64,000 nucleotides of DNA, taken from the NCBI GenBank assembly GCA_021299875.1, contig JAJTEW010000004.1, positions 186,001-250,000 on the forward strand. Reading direction: 5' to 3'. Shown here piece after piece: positions 44,084-53,500 of the stretch. Every line of letters begins with the position of its first letter. The first letter of the stretch is position 1. The notes under the pieces were generated by a model that saw only the letters and a list, made by a program, of their open reading frames with translations, did not search any database and was not told the DNA's origin. Made by a program: the position numbers and the translations under genes. The stretch is from Comamonadaceae bacterium. GTDB taxonomy: Bacteria; Pseudomonadota; Gammaproteobacteria; Burkholderiales; Burkholderiaceae_C.

Positions 44084-44395
44084 ATGCGAGTCATTCGATC
44101 ACGCGATTTCACGGCAACGCGCCCATGGGGCGCCATGGACATTGCCAATATGCGTGGCATCACGACCCGCCTGCATTGGACCGACCAGCCGTACAAATGG
44201 CACACCAATGACGGCGAGGAAGTGTTTGTGGTGCTTGATGGGGAGGTGCGCATGCATTACCGAGTGGATGGCACGGAGGAATCCGTCAGTCTCAAAGTCA
44301 GCGACATCTTTTATGCATCGGTTGGCACCGAGCATGTCGCTCATCCGGTTGGACCTGCGCGCATTCTCGTGATCGAGTCTGAGGGCAGTGTCTAA
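44084..44395 (+). CDS. Small cupin-domain protein
   Basis: 103 aa single cupin barrel. Motif 1: 'HWTDQPYKWHTNDGEEVFVV' with histidines and Glu ligands of the type H-x-H-x-E ('WHTNDGEEVF'); motif 2: 'VGTEHVAHPVGPARILVIE'. A metal-binding sugar- or acid-binding or regulatory role is possible; no specific function recognised. Ribosome site GGAGG lies about 12 bp upstream, a long spacing. Confidence 0.75.
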   Translation: MRVIRSRDFTATRPWGAMDIANMRGITTRLHWTDQPYKWHTNDGEEVFVVLDGEVRMHYRVDGTEESVSLKVSDIFYASVGTEHVAHPVGPARILVIESEGSV

Positions 44396-44446
44396 CCGTT
44401 CACACCCGTTTTATCCCTCATCACAAGATACCGCCGTCCGCACAAA

Positions 44447-44866
44447 ATGAACCAAGCCTCACAGCACCTCGCTTTCCACGGAACCATTGTTTCGCTTTTC
44501 GCTTTGCTGCTGGGTGCGCCATATGCGCGCGCCATCAAGGCCAATGCGTCAGATCAGGTCATCCACTCCTGGCGTGTGGCGCATCAAAGTTTGTCTCTCG
44601 GTGCCGCACTCATGTTTTCAGTGGCCGCCGTGCTCCCGATGGTGGCAAAGTCTGAACCTTTGGCTTGGGCAGTCTCGCTGTGTCTCATCGTTTCGTCATA
44701 CGCTTTCTGTGTGGCCACGCCACTCGCCGCCATCACCAAAGACAGGGGCCTTGCCACTGGGGCCAAGGGCCTGGCACGGCTTGTTTACCTTGGAAATATG
44801 GTGGGTGCCCTTGGTTCCTTGGTGGGGGCATTCATCTTGGTTTTTTCGGCAGTCGTTTCCTTGTGA
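44447..44866 (+). CDS. Four-helix membrane protein, weakly styrene-oxide-isomerase-like
   Basis: 139 aa with four predicted helices. 'LAFHGTIVSLFALLLGAPYA' and 'WRVAHQSLSLGAALMFSVAA' resemble the H-G and W-R-A-H patterns of styrene oxide isomerase (StyC), where histidines bind haem. Resemblance is weak and from memory, so the call is tentative; the alternative is an unrelated small membrane protein. No ribosome site is evident. Followed at once by the ykgJ-like remnant. Confidence 0.45.
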   Translation: MNQASQHLAFHGTIVSLFALLLGAPYARAIKANASDQVIHSWRVAHQSLSLGAALMFSVAAVLPMVAKSEPLAWAVSLCLIVSSYAFCVATPLAAITKDRGLATGAKGLARLVYLGNMVGALGSLVGAFILVFSAVVSL

Positions 44867-44868
44867 GG

Positions 44869-44922
44869 TTGTTTGTCGAGTTGCATGCAGGGCACGCCCG
44901 CAAGTTTGTCTCGGTGCATGTC
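44869..44922 (-). pseudogene. 54-bp remnant of a ykgJ-like gene
   Basis: This segment is 45/54 identical to 45764-45817 inside the intact ykgJ-like gene, same orientation. On the minus strand it reads 'MHRDKLAGVPCMQLDKQ' against '[17 protein letters not shown]' in the intact protein. Similarity stops on both sides. With the intact copy it brackets the toxin-antitoxin pair. Confidence 0.65.
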
Positions 44923-44934
44923 ACAAATTGAAAC

Positions 44935-44978
44935 TTGACGTTGTTGATCCTCGTCGTAAAATGCTATTGATATCAATA
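44935..44978 (+). promoter_or_regulatory. Promoter and operator of the toxin-antitoxin pair
   Basis: TTGACG (44935-44940) and TAAAAT (44957-44962) are separated by 16 bp, a good sigma-70 promoter. A perfect 14-bp palindrome TATTGATATCAATA (44965-44978) sits at the expected transcription start, 17 bp before the antitoxin ATG. It is placed for autoregulation by the antitoxin. Confidence 0.7.
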
Positions 44979-44994
44979 TTGAATATTCACCATC

Positions 44995-45270
44995 ATGACC
45001 ACCCAAGTCCTCATCCACCTTCCCGCAGAGGTTGCACGGCGTTTTCGCAACGCCGTCCCTGCCCGAAAGAGAAGCGAGTTTGTCCGCAAACTGCTCGAGG
45101 AAAACTTGCCAGATGTGGATGCACACATGCATGAACTCGCTCTCCAGGCAGAGGCGTTTGACCGTGCCAACCCTGAGGAAGTGAGCGAACTCGACGCAAC
45201 CCTCATGGACGGTCTTGACCCCAATGAAACGTTTGACAACGCCAAACTTGTCGCGCTATGCCAAAAATAA
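44995..45270 (+). CDS. Antitoxin of a MazF-type toxin-antitoxin pair (RHH-like)
   Basis: 91 aa. The N-terminus 'MTTQVLIHLPAEVARRFRNAV' followed by 'RSEFVRKLLEENLPD' suits a ribbon-helix-helix DNA-binding fold; the acidic C-terminal tail would wrap and neutralise the toxin. It overlaps the toxin gene by 13 bp, the usual antitoxin-first layout, behind a palindromic operator. Confidence 0.83.
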   Translation: MTTQVLIHLPAEVARRFRNAVPARKRSEFVRKLLEENLPDVDAHMHELALQAEAFDRANPEEVSELDATLMDGLDPNETFDNAKLVALCQK

Positions 45271-45593
45271 AAGAGATCGAACGGGGGGATGTTTTTTGGG
45301 CAAGACTGGATCCGACGGTGGGCTCTGAGTTGCAAAAAACCCGCCCCGTTGTTGTTCTCTCCATCAACCCACTCAACAAGGTCCGCAAAACGGTGGTGGT
45401 TGTTCCGCTCTCAACATCGGCGCCCGCCATTGAGTTTTTGAATGTCCCTCTCAAAGGCGGATCAGTGGCTCGGTGCGAACACATCCGCGCCATCGACAAA
45501 ACCCGATTGGCTGACAGGATCGGTTCAATTTCAGATAACGACATGGCAAAGATCGAAGAGGGAATCTCACGGATTCTTGGCGTCAATCACTGA
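45258..45593 (+). CDS. mazF: PemK/MazF-family endoribonuclease toxin
   Basis: 111 aa. MazF/PemK fold: 'IERGDVFWARLDPTVGSELQ' with 'KTRPVVVLS' (the conserved Arg and R-P-V block), 'VVVPLSTSA' and 'RCEHIRAIDKTRL'. MazF toxins cut single-stranded mRNA at short sequence motifs. Start ATG at 45258 inside the antitoxin. Cut specificity cannot be read from sequence. Confidence 0.92.
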   Translation: MPKIKEIERGDVFWARLDPTVGSELQKTRPVVVLSINPLNKVRKTVVVVPLSTSAPAIEFLNVPLKGGSVARCEHIRAIDKTRLADRIGSISDNDMAKIEEGISRILGVNH

Positions 45594-45613
45594 TTGAGAC
45601 CACCGACGAGCCA

Positions 45614-45886
45614 TTACGCCGGCCGCGTCAAATCCTCCAGCCGCATCAACCAAGCCCGGGCGTGCACCCCGCTATCTTCCACAGCCCCACACATTTCAAC
45701 CGAGGCTTGCAGTTGCCCACACACCGCAGGCCGTTCGGGTTTGCCAAAAATTTTGCAGCGCAGTTGTTCATCGAGTTGGATGCAAGGCACGCCCGCAGGT
45801 TTGCCTTGGGGCATGCCGGGGATGGGCGAGGAGATGGACGGTGCGGTGCAGCAAGCGGCGCAGCCGAGGCGGCAGGTCAAAGTCAT
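45614..45886 (-). CDS. YkgJ-family cysteine-cluster protein (Zn/Fe-chelating domain)
   Basis: 90 aa. '[17 protein letters not shown]' and '[17 protein letters not shown]' with '[10 protein letters not shown]' carry the clustered cysteines that define the family (UPF0153, Zn- or Fe-S-binding). ATG at 45886 matches the family start '[13 protein letters not shown]'; the longer frame to 46222 lies within mltA. 5 bp after mltA. A diverged fragment lies at 44869-44922. Confidence 0.85.
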   Translation of the reverse strand: MTLTCRLGCAACCTAPSISSPIPGMPQGKPAGVPCIQLDEQLRCKIFGKPERPAVCGQLQASVEMCGAVEDSGVHARAWLMRLEDLTRPA

Positions 45887-45891
45887 CCGGC

Positions 45892-47088
45892 TCAGCGTGG
45901 CCACAAGGCCCACATCTGCAAAGGCTGTTTCAAGCGGCCCGCCAACTCGCCCGCTGCCGCGCCAGAGCCCGCGTAATAGTCGGCCCGCACCGCGCCCACG
46001 ATGGCGGTGCCGGTGTCTTGGGCCAGCACCAAGCGGTCCAAATGGGTTTGGGGCCCGGTGGATTTCATCCACACCGGGGTGCCATAGGGGATGCTGCGGC
46101 GGTCCACCGCAATCGAGCGTTCGGCCGTGAGCGGCACGCCTTGCGCACCCTTGGGGCCAGGCGGTGTGGTGCCCACGGGCAAGGCCTCTTCGCGGAAGAA
46201 CACCACACGCGGGTTTTGCCACAGCAGCTCGTTGACCCGTGAGGGGTTGCGGTCAATCCAGGCTTTGATGCCGGGCCAGCTGGCGTCGGTGATGAGTTTG
46301 CGGTCCAGCAACCAGCGGCCAATGCTGTTGTAGGGCTGGTCGTTGGTGGCCGCGTAGGCCATGCGCACCCAGCGCTGGCGGCCATCAGGCTCGGTCACAT
46401 TCACCAAGCCCGAGCCTTGGATGTGCAGCACCATCGCGTCCACAGGGTCGGCCAGGTACAGCAGCTCTTTGCCGCGCAGGGCAGCGCGTGCTGCGGGCAC
46501 GGTGTCGATCTCTTGGCGCGTGTACCAAGGCTTGCGTTGGCCCAATTGGTTGGGCACCGCATACAAGGGCACTTTGAAGTTGCCTTGCGCTTGACGCGAA
46601 CCGACCAAGGCGGGTTCGTAATAGCCCGTGAGTAAGCCTGATGGACGTTGCTCATGCGATTCCACGCGATAGGGCTGCAGCTTGTCGCGCACCCAACGGC
46701 GTTGTTGCTCAACCGGGGCGTTGGCCAGTTGGGCGATCTCGGGGCACAGGGCTTTCCAAGTGGGGCCGGGTCGTTGGCAGCTTTGCAGCCAAGCGGGCCA
46801 GGCTTCGTGGATGGCGTCGGTGTCCAGGCCAGGCAGTTCAGACCATTGGACAGGTACCCAGCGGCTTTGTTCACGCAGGATGGGCGCGGGCAAAGGGGGC
46901 GTGTGCAAAGGGGACGTGTGCAAAGTGCTGTCGATCTCAGCGGGGGCCGGCGCTTGGACCGAAGGGCTTGCAGGCTCAGGGGCATGCAGCACCGGGGCCA
47001 CAGAGCAAGCGCTCAGGGTGCCTACAATCGCGGCCACAAACAAGCCGATCCATCGCGGGCGGTGACTCAAAAAACGGGGTGCGTGCAT
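45892..47088 (-). CDS. mltA: Membrane-bound lytic murein transglycosylase A (MltA)
   Basis: 398 aa lipoprotein that cleaves peptidoglycan glycan strands to 1,6-anhydro-MurNAc. The signal '[17 protein letters not shown]' ends in a lipobox LSAC. Catalytic and fold motifs: '[19 protein letters not shown]', '[20 protein letters not shown]', '[20 protein letters not shown]' and '[20 protein letters not shown]' with the catalytic Asp in the last. Start ATG 47088 chosen because the lipobox is then at normal distance; ATG 47154 is possible. Its start codon overlaps that of a divergent small gene. Confidence 0.93.
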   Translation of the reverse strand: MHAPRFLSHRPRWIGLFVAAIVGTLSACSVAPVLHAPEPASPSVQAPAPAEIDSTLHTSPLHTPPLPAPILREQSRWVPVQWSELPGLDTDAIHEAWPAWLQSCQRPGPTWKALCPEIAQLANAPVEQQRRWVRDKLQPYRVESHEQRPSGLLTGYYEPALVGSRQAQGNFKVPLYAVPNQLGQRKPWYTRQEIDTVPAARAALRGKELLYLADPVDAMVLHIQGSGLVNVTEPDGRQRWVRMAYAATNDQPYNSIGRWLLDRKLITDASWPGIKAWIDRNPSRVNELLWQNPRVVFFREEALPVGTTPPGPKGAQGVPLTAERSIAVDRRSIPYGTPVWMKSTGPQTHLDRLVLAQDTGTAIVGAVRADYYAGSGAAAGELAGRLKQPLQMWALWPR

Positions 47089-47236
47089 GGGACTGATTTT
47101 GTTGGAGGCTTTGCTGGCCTTGGTGATTTTGGTGGGTATTGTCTGGTGGACCATGTTTTCCGGTCGCGACAAAGGTGAATTGCCTGAGGCTGAAAAAGAG
47201 GCCCCAACGCCACCACCTGAAGGACCAAAGCTTTAA
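47087..47236 (+). CDS. Small single-helix membrane protein, too short for usual gene calling
   Basis: 49 aa: one helix 'LEALLALVILVGIVWWTMFS' near the N-terminus, then a charged, proline-rich tail 'GRDKGELPEAEKEAPTPPP'. The composition is that of a real bitopic membrane protein rather than a chance frame. Its ATG (47087-47089) overlaps the mltA start (47086-47088) on the opposite strand. Similar small proteins next to mltA in related bacteria are recalled, not verified. Confidence 0.6.
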   Translation: MGLILLEALLALVILVGIVWWTMFSGRDKGELPEAEKEAPTPPPEGPKL

Positions 47237-47246
47237 GGCCTCAAGC

Positions 47247-47798
47247 TCACTCGAGCAAGCTGTGCGCCCCTTCAAAGCGTTGCGCGTAATAACGGTTGCT
47301 CAGGTGGTCCAAGCGAACCCCCGTGCGCGGGTTGCTGGCGTGAACAAACCGGCCGCCACCCACATACACCCCCACATGCGAGTGGCGTGCCCCCAAGGTG
47401 TTGAAAAAAACCAGATCCCCCGGCAAAAGTGCCGAACGATCAATGGGCTTTGATTTGCGGCCCAGCTCGGCCGAGCTGCCTTGGATGGCGATGCCGCCGC
47501 CCTCACGGTAAACATGGGCCACCAGGCCTGAGCAATCAAAGCCCGTGGCCGGGCCGCGCCCGCCCCACTTGTAAGCGGTGTCCAGCAAGGACAAGGCAAA
47601 CAAGGCCAAGTCGTTGCGCACACCGTTGTAGGGTGCGCTGGCACGATCCGAAGAAACGACAGGCCGCGAAACCTGTGTGGTGGAGCAGGCCGTGATCAAA
47701 CCCACCCAGACCAGTCCTAAACCTGTCAGCGTGCGTCGGCGGAGATGCAAGGGCGTTTGTTGCACGCCGGCCGTGCGTGTGGCGTGGCCTTTTGTCAC
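47247..47798 (-). CDS. NlpC/P60 (C40) family peptidase lipoprotein
   Basis: 183 aa. A signal 'LGLVWVGLITACS' with lipobox ITAC precedes the catalytic domain, which has Cys in 'GGRGPATGFDCSGLVAHVYR', His in 'GARHSHVGVYVGGGRFVHAS' and the last polar residue in 'HASNPRTGV'. It would cut peptide stems of peptidoglycan. The only start is GTG at 47798, overlapping the response-regulator stop by 4 bp (GTGA), which indicates coupling. Located between the regulator and the 11-bp gap to the small membrane gene. Confidence 0.9.
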   Translation of the reverse strand: MTKGHATRTAGVQQTPLHLRRRTLTGLGLVWVGLITACSTTQVSRPVVSSDRASAPYNGVRNDLALFALSLLDTAYKWGGRGPATGFDCSGLVAHVYREGGGIAIQGSSAELGRKSKPIDRSALLPGDLVFFNTLGARHSHVGVYVGGGRFVHASNPRTGVRLDHLSNRYYAQRFEGAHSLLE

Positions 47799-48460
47799 GT
47801 CAGACTCCGCATCAAATTAGCCAGCTCAACCGCCGATTTGACTTCCATCTTATCAAAGACGCGTGCGCGGTGAACCTCCACCGTGCGCACACTGATGTCC
47901 AACTGGTCGGCGATGAGTTTGTTGGGCAGGCCCTCGACCACCAAGTGCATCACATCCCGCTCACGGTCTGTCAGTTCGAGCAGACGCGATTGCAAGCGCT
48001 GTTGTTCCTTTCGGCCCGTCAAACGCGCTTGCGACAAATGCAGTGCTTGCTCGATCCGGTCGACCAAAGCGTTGTCAGAAAACGGCTTTTCACAAAAGTC
48101 AAAAGCCCCACGCTTGACGCTGTCAACCGCTGTGGGTACGTCGGCATGACCGGTCAAAAAGATCACGGGCCATGCTTGTGCCATGCCGTTGCTGAGCAGT
48201 TGTTCAAACAGGGCCAAACCACTCATGCCAGGCATCCTCACGTCCAACAAAATGCAGGCCGCTTGGTGGGGCCAGTGTTGTCCAGCGGAAGGCCCATTGC
48301 CGGTGTCTTGGAAGCTGTTTTGGAGCATGCTTAAAAAAGACTCTGCACTGTCAAAAGTCTCGCTGAGCAAGCGCCGCGTGCGCAGCAGCCAAGCCATGCC
48401 TTCGCGCACGCTGGCGTCGTCGTCCACAATAAAAACAGTGGGCGTGTCGGTGAAATTCAT
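47795..48460 (-). CDS. FixJ/NarL-type two-component response regulator
   Basis: 221 aa. Receiver domain 1-125 with 'VFIVDDDASVREGM' and the phospho-acceptor Asp in 'CILLDVRMPGMSG' (near 73), then a LuxR-type HTH 'LTDRERDVMHLVVEGLPNKL' and 'DQLDISVRTVEVHRARVF'. Coupled to the kinase gene by 4 bp overlap and to the NlpC gene. FixJ-like regulators are usually partners of PAS kinases, as here. Confidence 0.93.
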   Translation of the reverse strand: MNFTDTPTVFIVDDDASVREGMAWLLRTRRLLSETFDSAESFLSMLQNSFQDTGNGPSAGQHWPHQAACILLDVRMPGMSGLALFEQLLSNGMAQAWPVIFLTGHADVPTAVDSVKRGAFDFCEKPFSDNALVDRIEQALHLSQARLTGRKEQQRLQSRLLELTDRERDVMHLVVEGLPNKLIADQLDISVRTVEVHRARVFDKMEVKSAVELANLMRSLT

Positions 48461-50544
48461 GCGCGGATCTTATCCAAAGCCAAGACAGGCTTGACGGGCA
48501 AGGTGAAACGGAAAACCGTGCCTTTGGGCATCAGGGTTTCAAACTCCAGGTGACCACCATGCTGCTCCACCACGGTTCGGCACAGGCTCAAACCCAAGCC
48601 CATGCCTTCACTCTTGGTGGTGAAAAATGGGGTGAACAGTTGGCTGGCTACGGTGTCGCTGATGCCCTCGCCCACATCGGTCACCGAAAACTCCACCCAA
48701 GCTTGTTCGGCATTGGATGCGGCCCGACGTGCTTTCAGCAACAGTCTTCGGTCCGCACAATCGGGCCGGTCCATGGCTTGCATGCCGTTGCGTGCCAAGT
48801 TCAACAAGACTTGCTCCACCATGGTGCGGTCGCACATCACTTCGGGCAAAAGGGGGTCGACCTGGGTGCGTACCGTGACACGCAGTTTGCGCGCTTGCAG
48901 CTGCACCAATGGCGATACCGCGTCAAACAAGGCTTGTGGGGGCAAGGCCTCACGGTCTTGATCGCGGCGGCGCACAAAATCGTGCACGCTGTTGATGACC
49001 CGACCGGCCCGGTCTGCTTGTTCTGCGATGCGCCGCAGTGCCATGTGCACATCGTCCAGGGTTTGCGGCACGGCCGATGGGTTTTGCAGCAGATTCAAAG
49101 AGCCATTGGCGTAGCTGGCGATGGCGGCCAAGGGCTGGTTCAGTTCATGGCTCAGCAAAGATGCCATTTCACCCACCGTGGCCAAACGGGCGGTGGCTTG
49201 AAGGCGCTCTTGGCTGGCACGAGAGACCTCTTCGATGCGGCGTTGTTCACTGATGTCGATCACGGCACCCATCCAGCCAGTTTGTTCGCCCAGTACGCTG
49301 ATCAAAGGCGCCTCGATGATCAGCACCGGAAAATGTGTGCCGTCTTGGCGCATGAAGACCGATTCAAAGCCTTCGCGTGGCGGCACGTTGCCCGCCAAGC
49401 GGATGGCTTGGCGTTGTTTGTATTCGTCCACCATCTCTGGGGGCCAATACGGCATGGGCGCATTGCGTCCGGTCAGTGCCGCGGCTTCAAAACCTACCAT
49501 TTGGCAAAAGGCAGGGTTCACATAGGTGATGCGCCCTTCCAGATCGCGCGCTCGAAGACCGGTGACCAGCGAGTCTTCCATGGCTTTTCGAAAGGCCAGT
49601 GCTTCTGCCAAGTCGCGCTCTGCTTTCAAGCGCCTGCGCGAATCCTTGACCAACAACACCATCACCGTGACCAAGGCGATGGACATCGTGGTGACCAAGG
49701 CCGTTAAGACATTGGGAAAAATGTGGGCTTCGCCCCTGCGCCCGTCCATGCGCAACACCAAGGTGTTGCCAGGCAGGTTCACCAATTGTTGTGAAGTGAA
49801 GACCCGAAGACCTCGACTTTGGCTGCCCGCAATGGCCAGACGGGTGCCATCCGGTTCAGTGAATGAGATTTCGTTCCGGCGACCAAAGCTGTCGCCCAAG
49901 AGCTCACTGAGTACTTCTTGCAGACCATAGGTCACGATGGTGAAGCCGATCAGAACACCGTCTTGCGTTCGGGGCAAACACATTTCCATGACCTCAAAAC
50001 CCATGCCATCGTTTTGTGGCAAAAAGTAGGAGCTGGAATAACTGGGGCCATTGATGCGGCGAGCTTTGGCACAGGCTTGCACGGTTTCATTGAGTGAATC
50101 TGTGCGTGCGATGCGTTTAAAAATCGGTGGGCGCAAGGGCGAGTCCACTTGGTGGATCAGGTTCAACTCGGGGTCGCGCGATTCGATGCGCAGCCACTCC
50201 CGGTGTTCACGCAACAGCGCTTGGGCCTCGGTGTTCCAGAACGTTTCGGTCGGCGTGTTCGATTGCAAGCCTTGCAGGCTTTGGGTTTGGCGTGTCAGTT
50301 CACGCCGCAAGTCACTCACGGCCTCTGACGTGTCGCTTTCCAGTTCGGCTTGTAATTGACTGGCCTCATAGCGTCCGGCCAACCAGACCAAAGTGATCAG
50401 CACCCCCATCACCAAGGTGATCAAGGCCAACCAAAGGGTGCGGCGGCCGCGCCCCCCAGGCAAGGCTTCTTCAAAGCTGCGCCACCAAGAGGTGCTGCGT
50501 TGCAGCAGGGCGCGCGGCCAGTGAGGCCGGGTTGCGGGCGTCAT
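48457..50544 (-). CDS. PAS-domain sensor histidine kinase (FixL/TodS-like)
   Basis: 695 aa. Helix at about 36-58, periplasmic sensor region to about 295, second helix 'VTTMSIALVTVMVLLVKDSR'. PAS domain about 320-440 ('EGRITYVNPAFCQMVGFEAA'), HisKA with 'LLSHELNQPLAAIASYANG' (His near 465), HATPase with 'GEGISDTVASQLFTPFF' and 'GMGLGLSLCRTVVEQHGG'. The periplasmic region has no domain I can name. First member of the kinase/regulator pair; overlaps yhdP by 4 bp. Confidence 0.93.
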   Translation of the reverse strand: MTPATRPHWPRALLQRSTSWWRSFEEALPGGRGRRTLWLALITLVMGVLITLVWLAGRYEASQLQAELESDTSEAVSDLRRELTRQTQSLQGLQSNTPTETFWNTEAQALLREHREWLRIESRDPELNLIHQVDSPLRPPIFKRIARTDSLNETVQACAKARRINGPSYSSSYFLPQNDGMGFEVMEMCLPRTQDGVLIGFTIVTYGLQEVLSELLGDSFGRRNEISFTEPDGTRLAIAGSQSRGLRVFTSQQLVNLPGNTLVLRMDGRRGEAHIFPNVLTALVTTMSIALVTVMVLLVKDSRRRLKAERDLAEALAFRKAMEDSLVTGLRARDLEGRITYVNPAFCQMVGFEAAALTGRNAPMPYWPPEMVDEYKQRQAIRLAGNVPPREGFESVFMRQDGTHFPVLIIEAPLISVLGEQTGWMGAVIDISEQRRIEEVSRASQERLQATARLATVGEMASLLSHELNQPLAAIASYANGSLNLLQNPSAVPQTLDDVHMALRRIAEQADRAGRVINSVHDFVRRRDQDREALPPQALFDAVSPLVQLQARKLRVTVRTQVDPLLPEVMCDRTMVEQVLLNLARNGMQAMDRPDCADRRLLLKARRAASNAEQAWVEFSVTDVGEGISDTVASQLFTPFFTTKSEGMGLGLSLCRTVVEQHGGHLEFETLMPKGTVFRFTLPVKPVLALDKIRA

Positions 50545-53500
50545 GGGCGCTTGTCGATGCGGGTGACGCGAGGACTGTCCCAGCTGCCGTCAATGGTGAA
50601 TTCTTGGCTTGAAGCCCGGGACAACGGATTTTTCAAAAGCCATTGGGCGACAAAGACGGTCAGTCCTACGGCCGGGTTCAGGGCCAGGCCCGCCAGCAAA
50701 GAGGTGGTGCCGGTGTCGACGATGGGCAAGATATGGGCGCGGAGTTTTTGGGTCTCCTGCGCAATGTTGGCTTCACCGTCCAGCAAGATCAAGGCATTGA
50801 CCCCTTTGATTTGTAAATTGCTGGTGTGGGCAGTGCCTTGGGTGATGCCGACATCGCCACGCACAGCGTCAAAGGCAAAGCCTTCGTCAAAGACATCCCT
50901 GAAATCCAGTAAAAGTCGTCTGGGCAAGGCCTGCAGGCTCAGAACGCCCAGCAATTTGGCGGCGCCTGCATCGGCCTTCAAGAACTGACCCCTGCCCATG
51001 CGGACTTCAAATTGACCATTCATGCTGGGGTAATCCAGCGCCAAGGGAGAGCCTTGCCAATTGACGGTGCCCGCCAGCTGTCCAACGCCGCCTCGCAAGG
51101 CATTGGGCGTGCCCAAGCGGTTGAGCAAGGCGCCAGCGTCTTGAATGTCCAATACAAAGTTCATCTCGGTCTTGCGTCGGGCATTGGCGTCTTTGATCGC
51201 CAGCCAACGGCCAGTGCTCTTGAGCTGTGCTTCGGGCAGCAGCACATTGAATTTTTTCAACTGCCATTCGGACCCAACCGACAGTCGGTTTGGACCGGAT
51301 TCTTGGTTGATCGCTTCAATTTCAATGCGGCCGAGTGGAATGCCCCTAAGCTGCAGCGCGTCAATCACGATGTCAAGAGCGGGCAGCTTTGTGGGCGGTG
51401 CTTCCAGCAACGCTTCGACTTCGGCGATCTCTGCGGGCGGCAGGTTCAAGCGACTCAAGCGTGCAAAAAGCTGGCCCGCTTGGCCGGTGTAAGACTGCAG
51501 GAAACCGATGTGGCCGGACATCTCTTGGGCCTCGATGTTGGCGCGCCATTGGGCGCCATCGCGGGTGCCGCCAGCGGTCACCTTGTGCAAGCTGCGGCCG
51601 TTCACCGTCAGGGTATTGGTTTTGAGCCCCATGCGGTTGGGCAGGTAACTTTGCCAAATGGGTGCCCCCATGTTTGGGGCGCTGGCCGTGCCGCTGGGGT
51701 CTGGCATCAGGGCCAGCCACTCGTCCACGTCGAGTTGGTCAAGCACCACTTGGGCCGAGACACCCGAATCAGGCCATGCGGGCATTTGCTGGGCGGGGAT
51801 GCCAACGCCCCAAATACCGCGCACCACCTGAGGTACTTTGCCTGTCAAGTTGCGCAGGTAGGCCACACGCACGTTGTCGGCCAAAGTCACCTGGATGTGG
51901 TCATGGGGCCCGGACTTTTCCTGTTGTGAACGCAAAACGATGTTCAGTGGCCGGGTGCTGGCCGTGGATTTGCCCAGGGGCGCGGGCAGTTGAACAGCCA
52001 TGCCCTCCAAGTTGCTGTTCACGGACAAATCAGGCTTTCCATCTCGCCACGCCAGTTGCGCGGTGTAGTTGGCGCTGCCTTGCGCATGCTGAGCCAGCCA
52101 GTCCAGTGGGTAGAACTCTTTGGCTGTCCTTAAGCCCTCTGCACTCACACGGCCACGGGCTTGAAACTCGATGCGTGCCGGCGCAGCGGGGTTGTTGTTG
52201 GACCGGCGCATGCTGCCCTCCAGGGACACAGGCCCCCCCCAAAGCTGGGCTTGCAGTGGGCGCAGATCAAAGCTTGTTTCTTGAAACTGCAATTGGCCTT
52301 GCATGTTTTCCAGCCATGGCGTTTCGGGTTGCATGCGCAAATCAACGCCTTTGAACACCACGTTGCCTTTCACCTGGGTTTCTTTCAGGTTCAGCAAGGG
52401 CAACCGCAGTTCAAAGCGGGTTTGCAGGTTCCCGCGCACCTGGGCTTGGGCCAGCGCTTCAGACAGCAAGGCGTTGAGCGCCGATTGTTGAATCAGCCTC
52501 AAGACTTGAGGGGCGCCGCTGGTGCTTTCGGCCCGAACCTGCAGCAGGGCTTGTTGGGTCATGTCGGCGATTTCAACCAGCGGTGCGGTCAGCAGTACGG
52601 CATGACCTGCCTCCCCTGCTTGGGCGCTGGCCTCACTCAAACGCATTCCCGCACGGTCGAACTGGAGTCTGCCTTGCAAGCCGCTCAAGCGCGGCCACGG
52701 AGCGCCGCCAGGGGGCAGCAAAGCGGGGGGCACCATGTTCAACACCACGTCTTTGAGGCGCCCTGAAAAACGCAACTCACCGTCTTTGGGGTTTTTGAAT
52801 GGGAGCTTGGCCAAGTCACCTTTGATTTTGACGTTGACGTCGGAATAAGTGCCATTGACCAAGGCGTCGCGCAGGTAATCCAGAACCGATGCAGGCAGAC
52901 CGACCGGCAAATACCGGTGAACGGTTGCGACATTCAGCTTGTCAATTTTGCCGTCCAGTGTCAACGCACCGGGCCCGTGGGGTGTGCTTTGCCATTGGCC
53001 GCGCCATTCACCTTGCAGGTCGGCATTGGCCATTTTCAGTGTCCAGGCGGGCACTTGCCAAGTGCCGCCGCCTGGACGAGACAGGCGGGCCCAGCGTGCA
53101 CTGGCTTGCAGCTGGTGCAGGGGCACTTCGGCGGGCGAGAGCATGCCTGGCAACCACACGGCACTGCCTTGGCCCATGCGCACATCCATTTGTCCGCCAT
53201 CGTGGCGCATGTCCAAGTTCACATCGGCGCCGCGCATCCCGGGCAGTTGGGCCCAAGCGCTGGTGGGCGTGGTGGCCAAGCCTTGTGCATCGGGTTGCCA
53301 GTGCAGCCCTTGGATGCTGACTTTGGCTTCGTAGGTTTCAGGATGCTGCCATTGACCCTGCCAGCGCAAGTGCAGGTGCGAGACCAAGCCCGACAGATCG
53401 CGCGCTTGGAAAGCCGGGTGGATGGCTGAGGCCTGTGGCAAGCGCAGGGCCATTTCACGCAATGCGTGCAAGTCCAGTTGATCGGCCTGTAAAACGCCTC

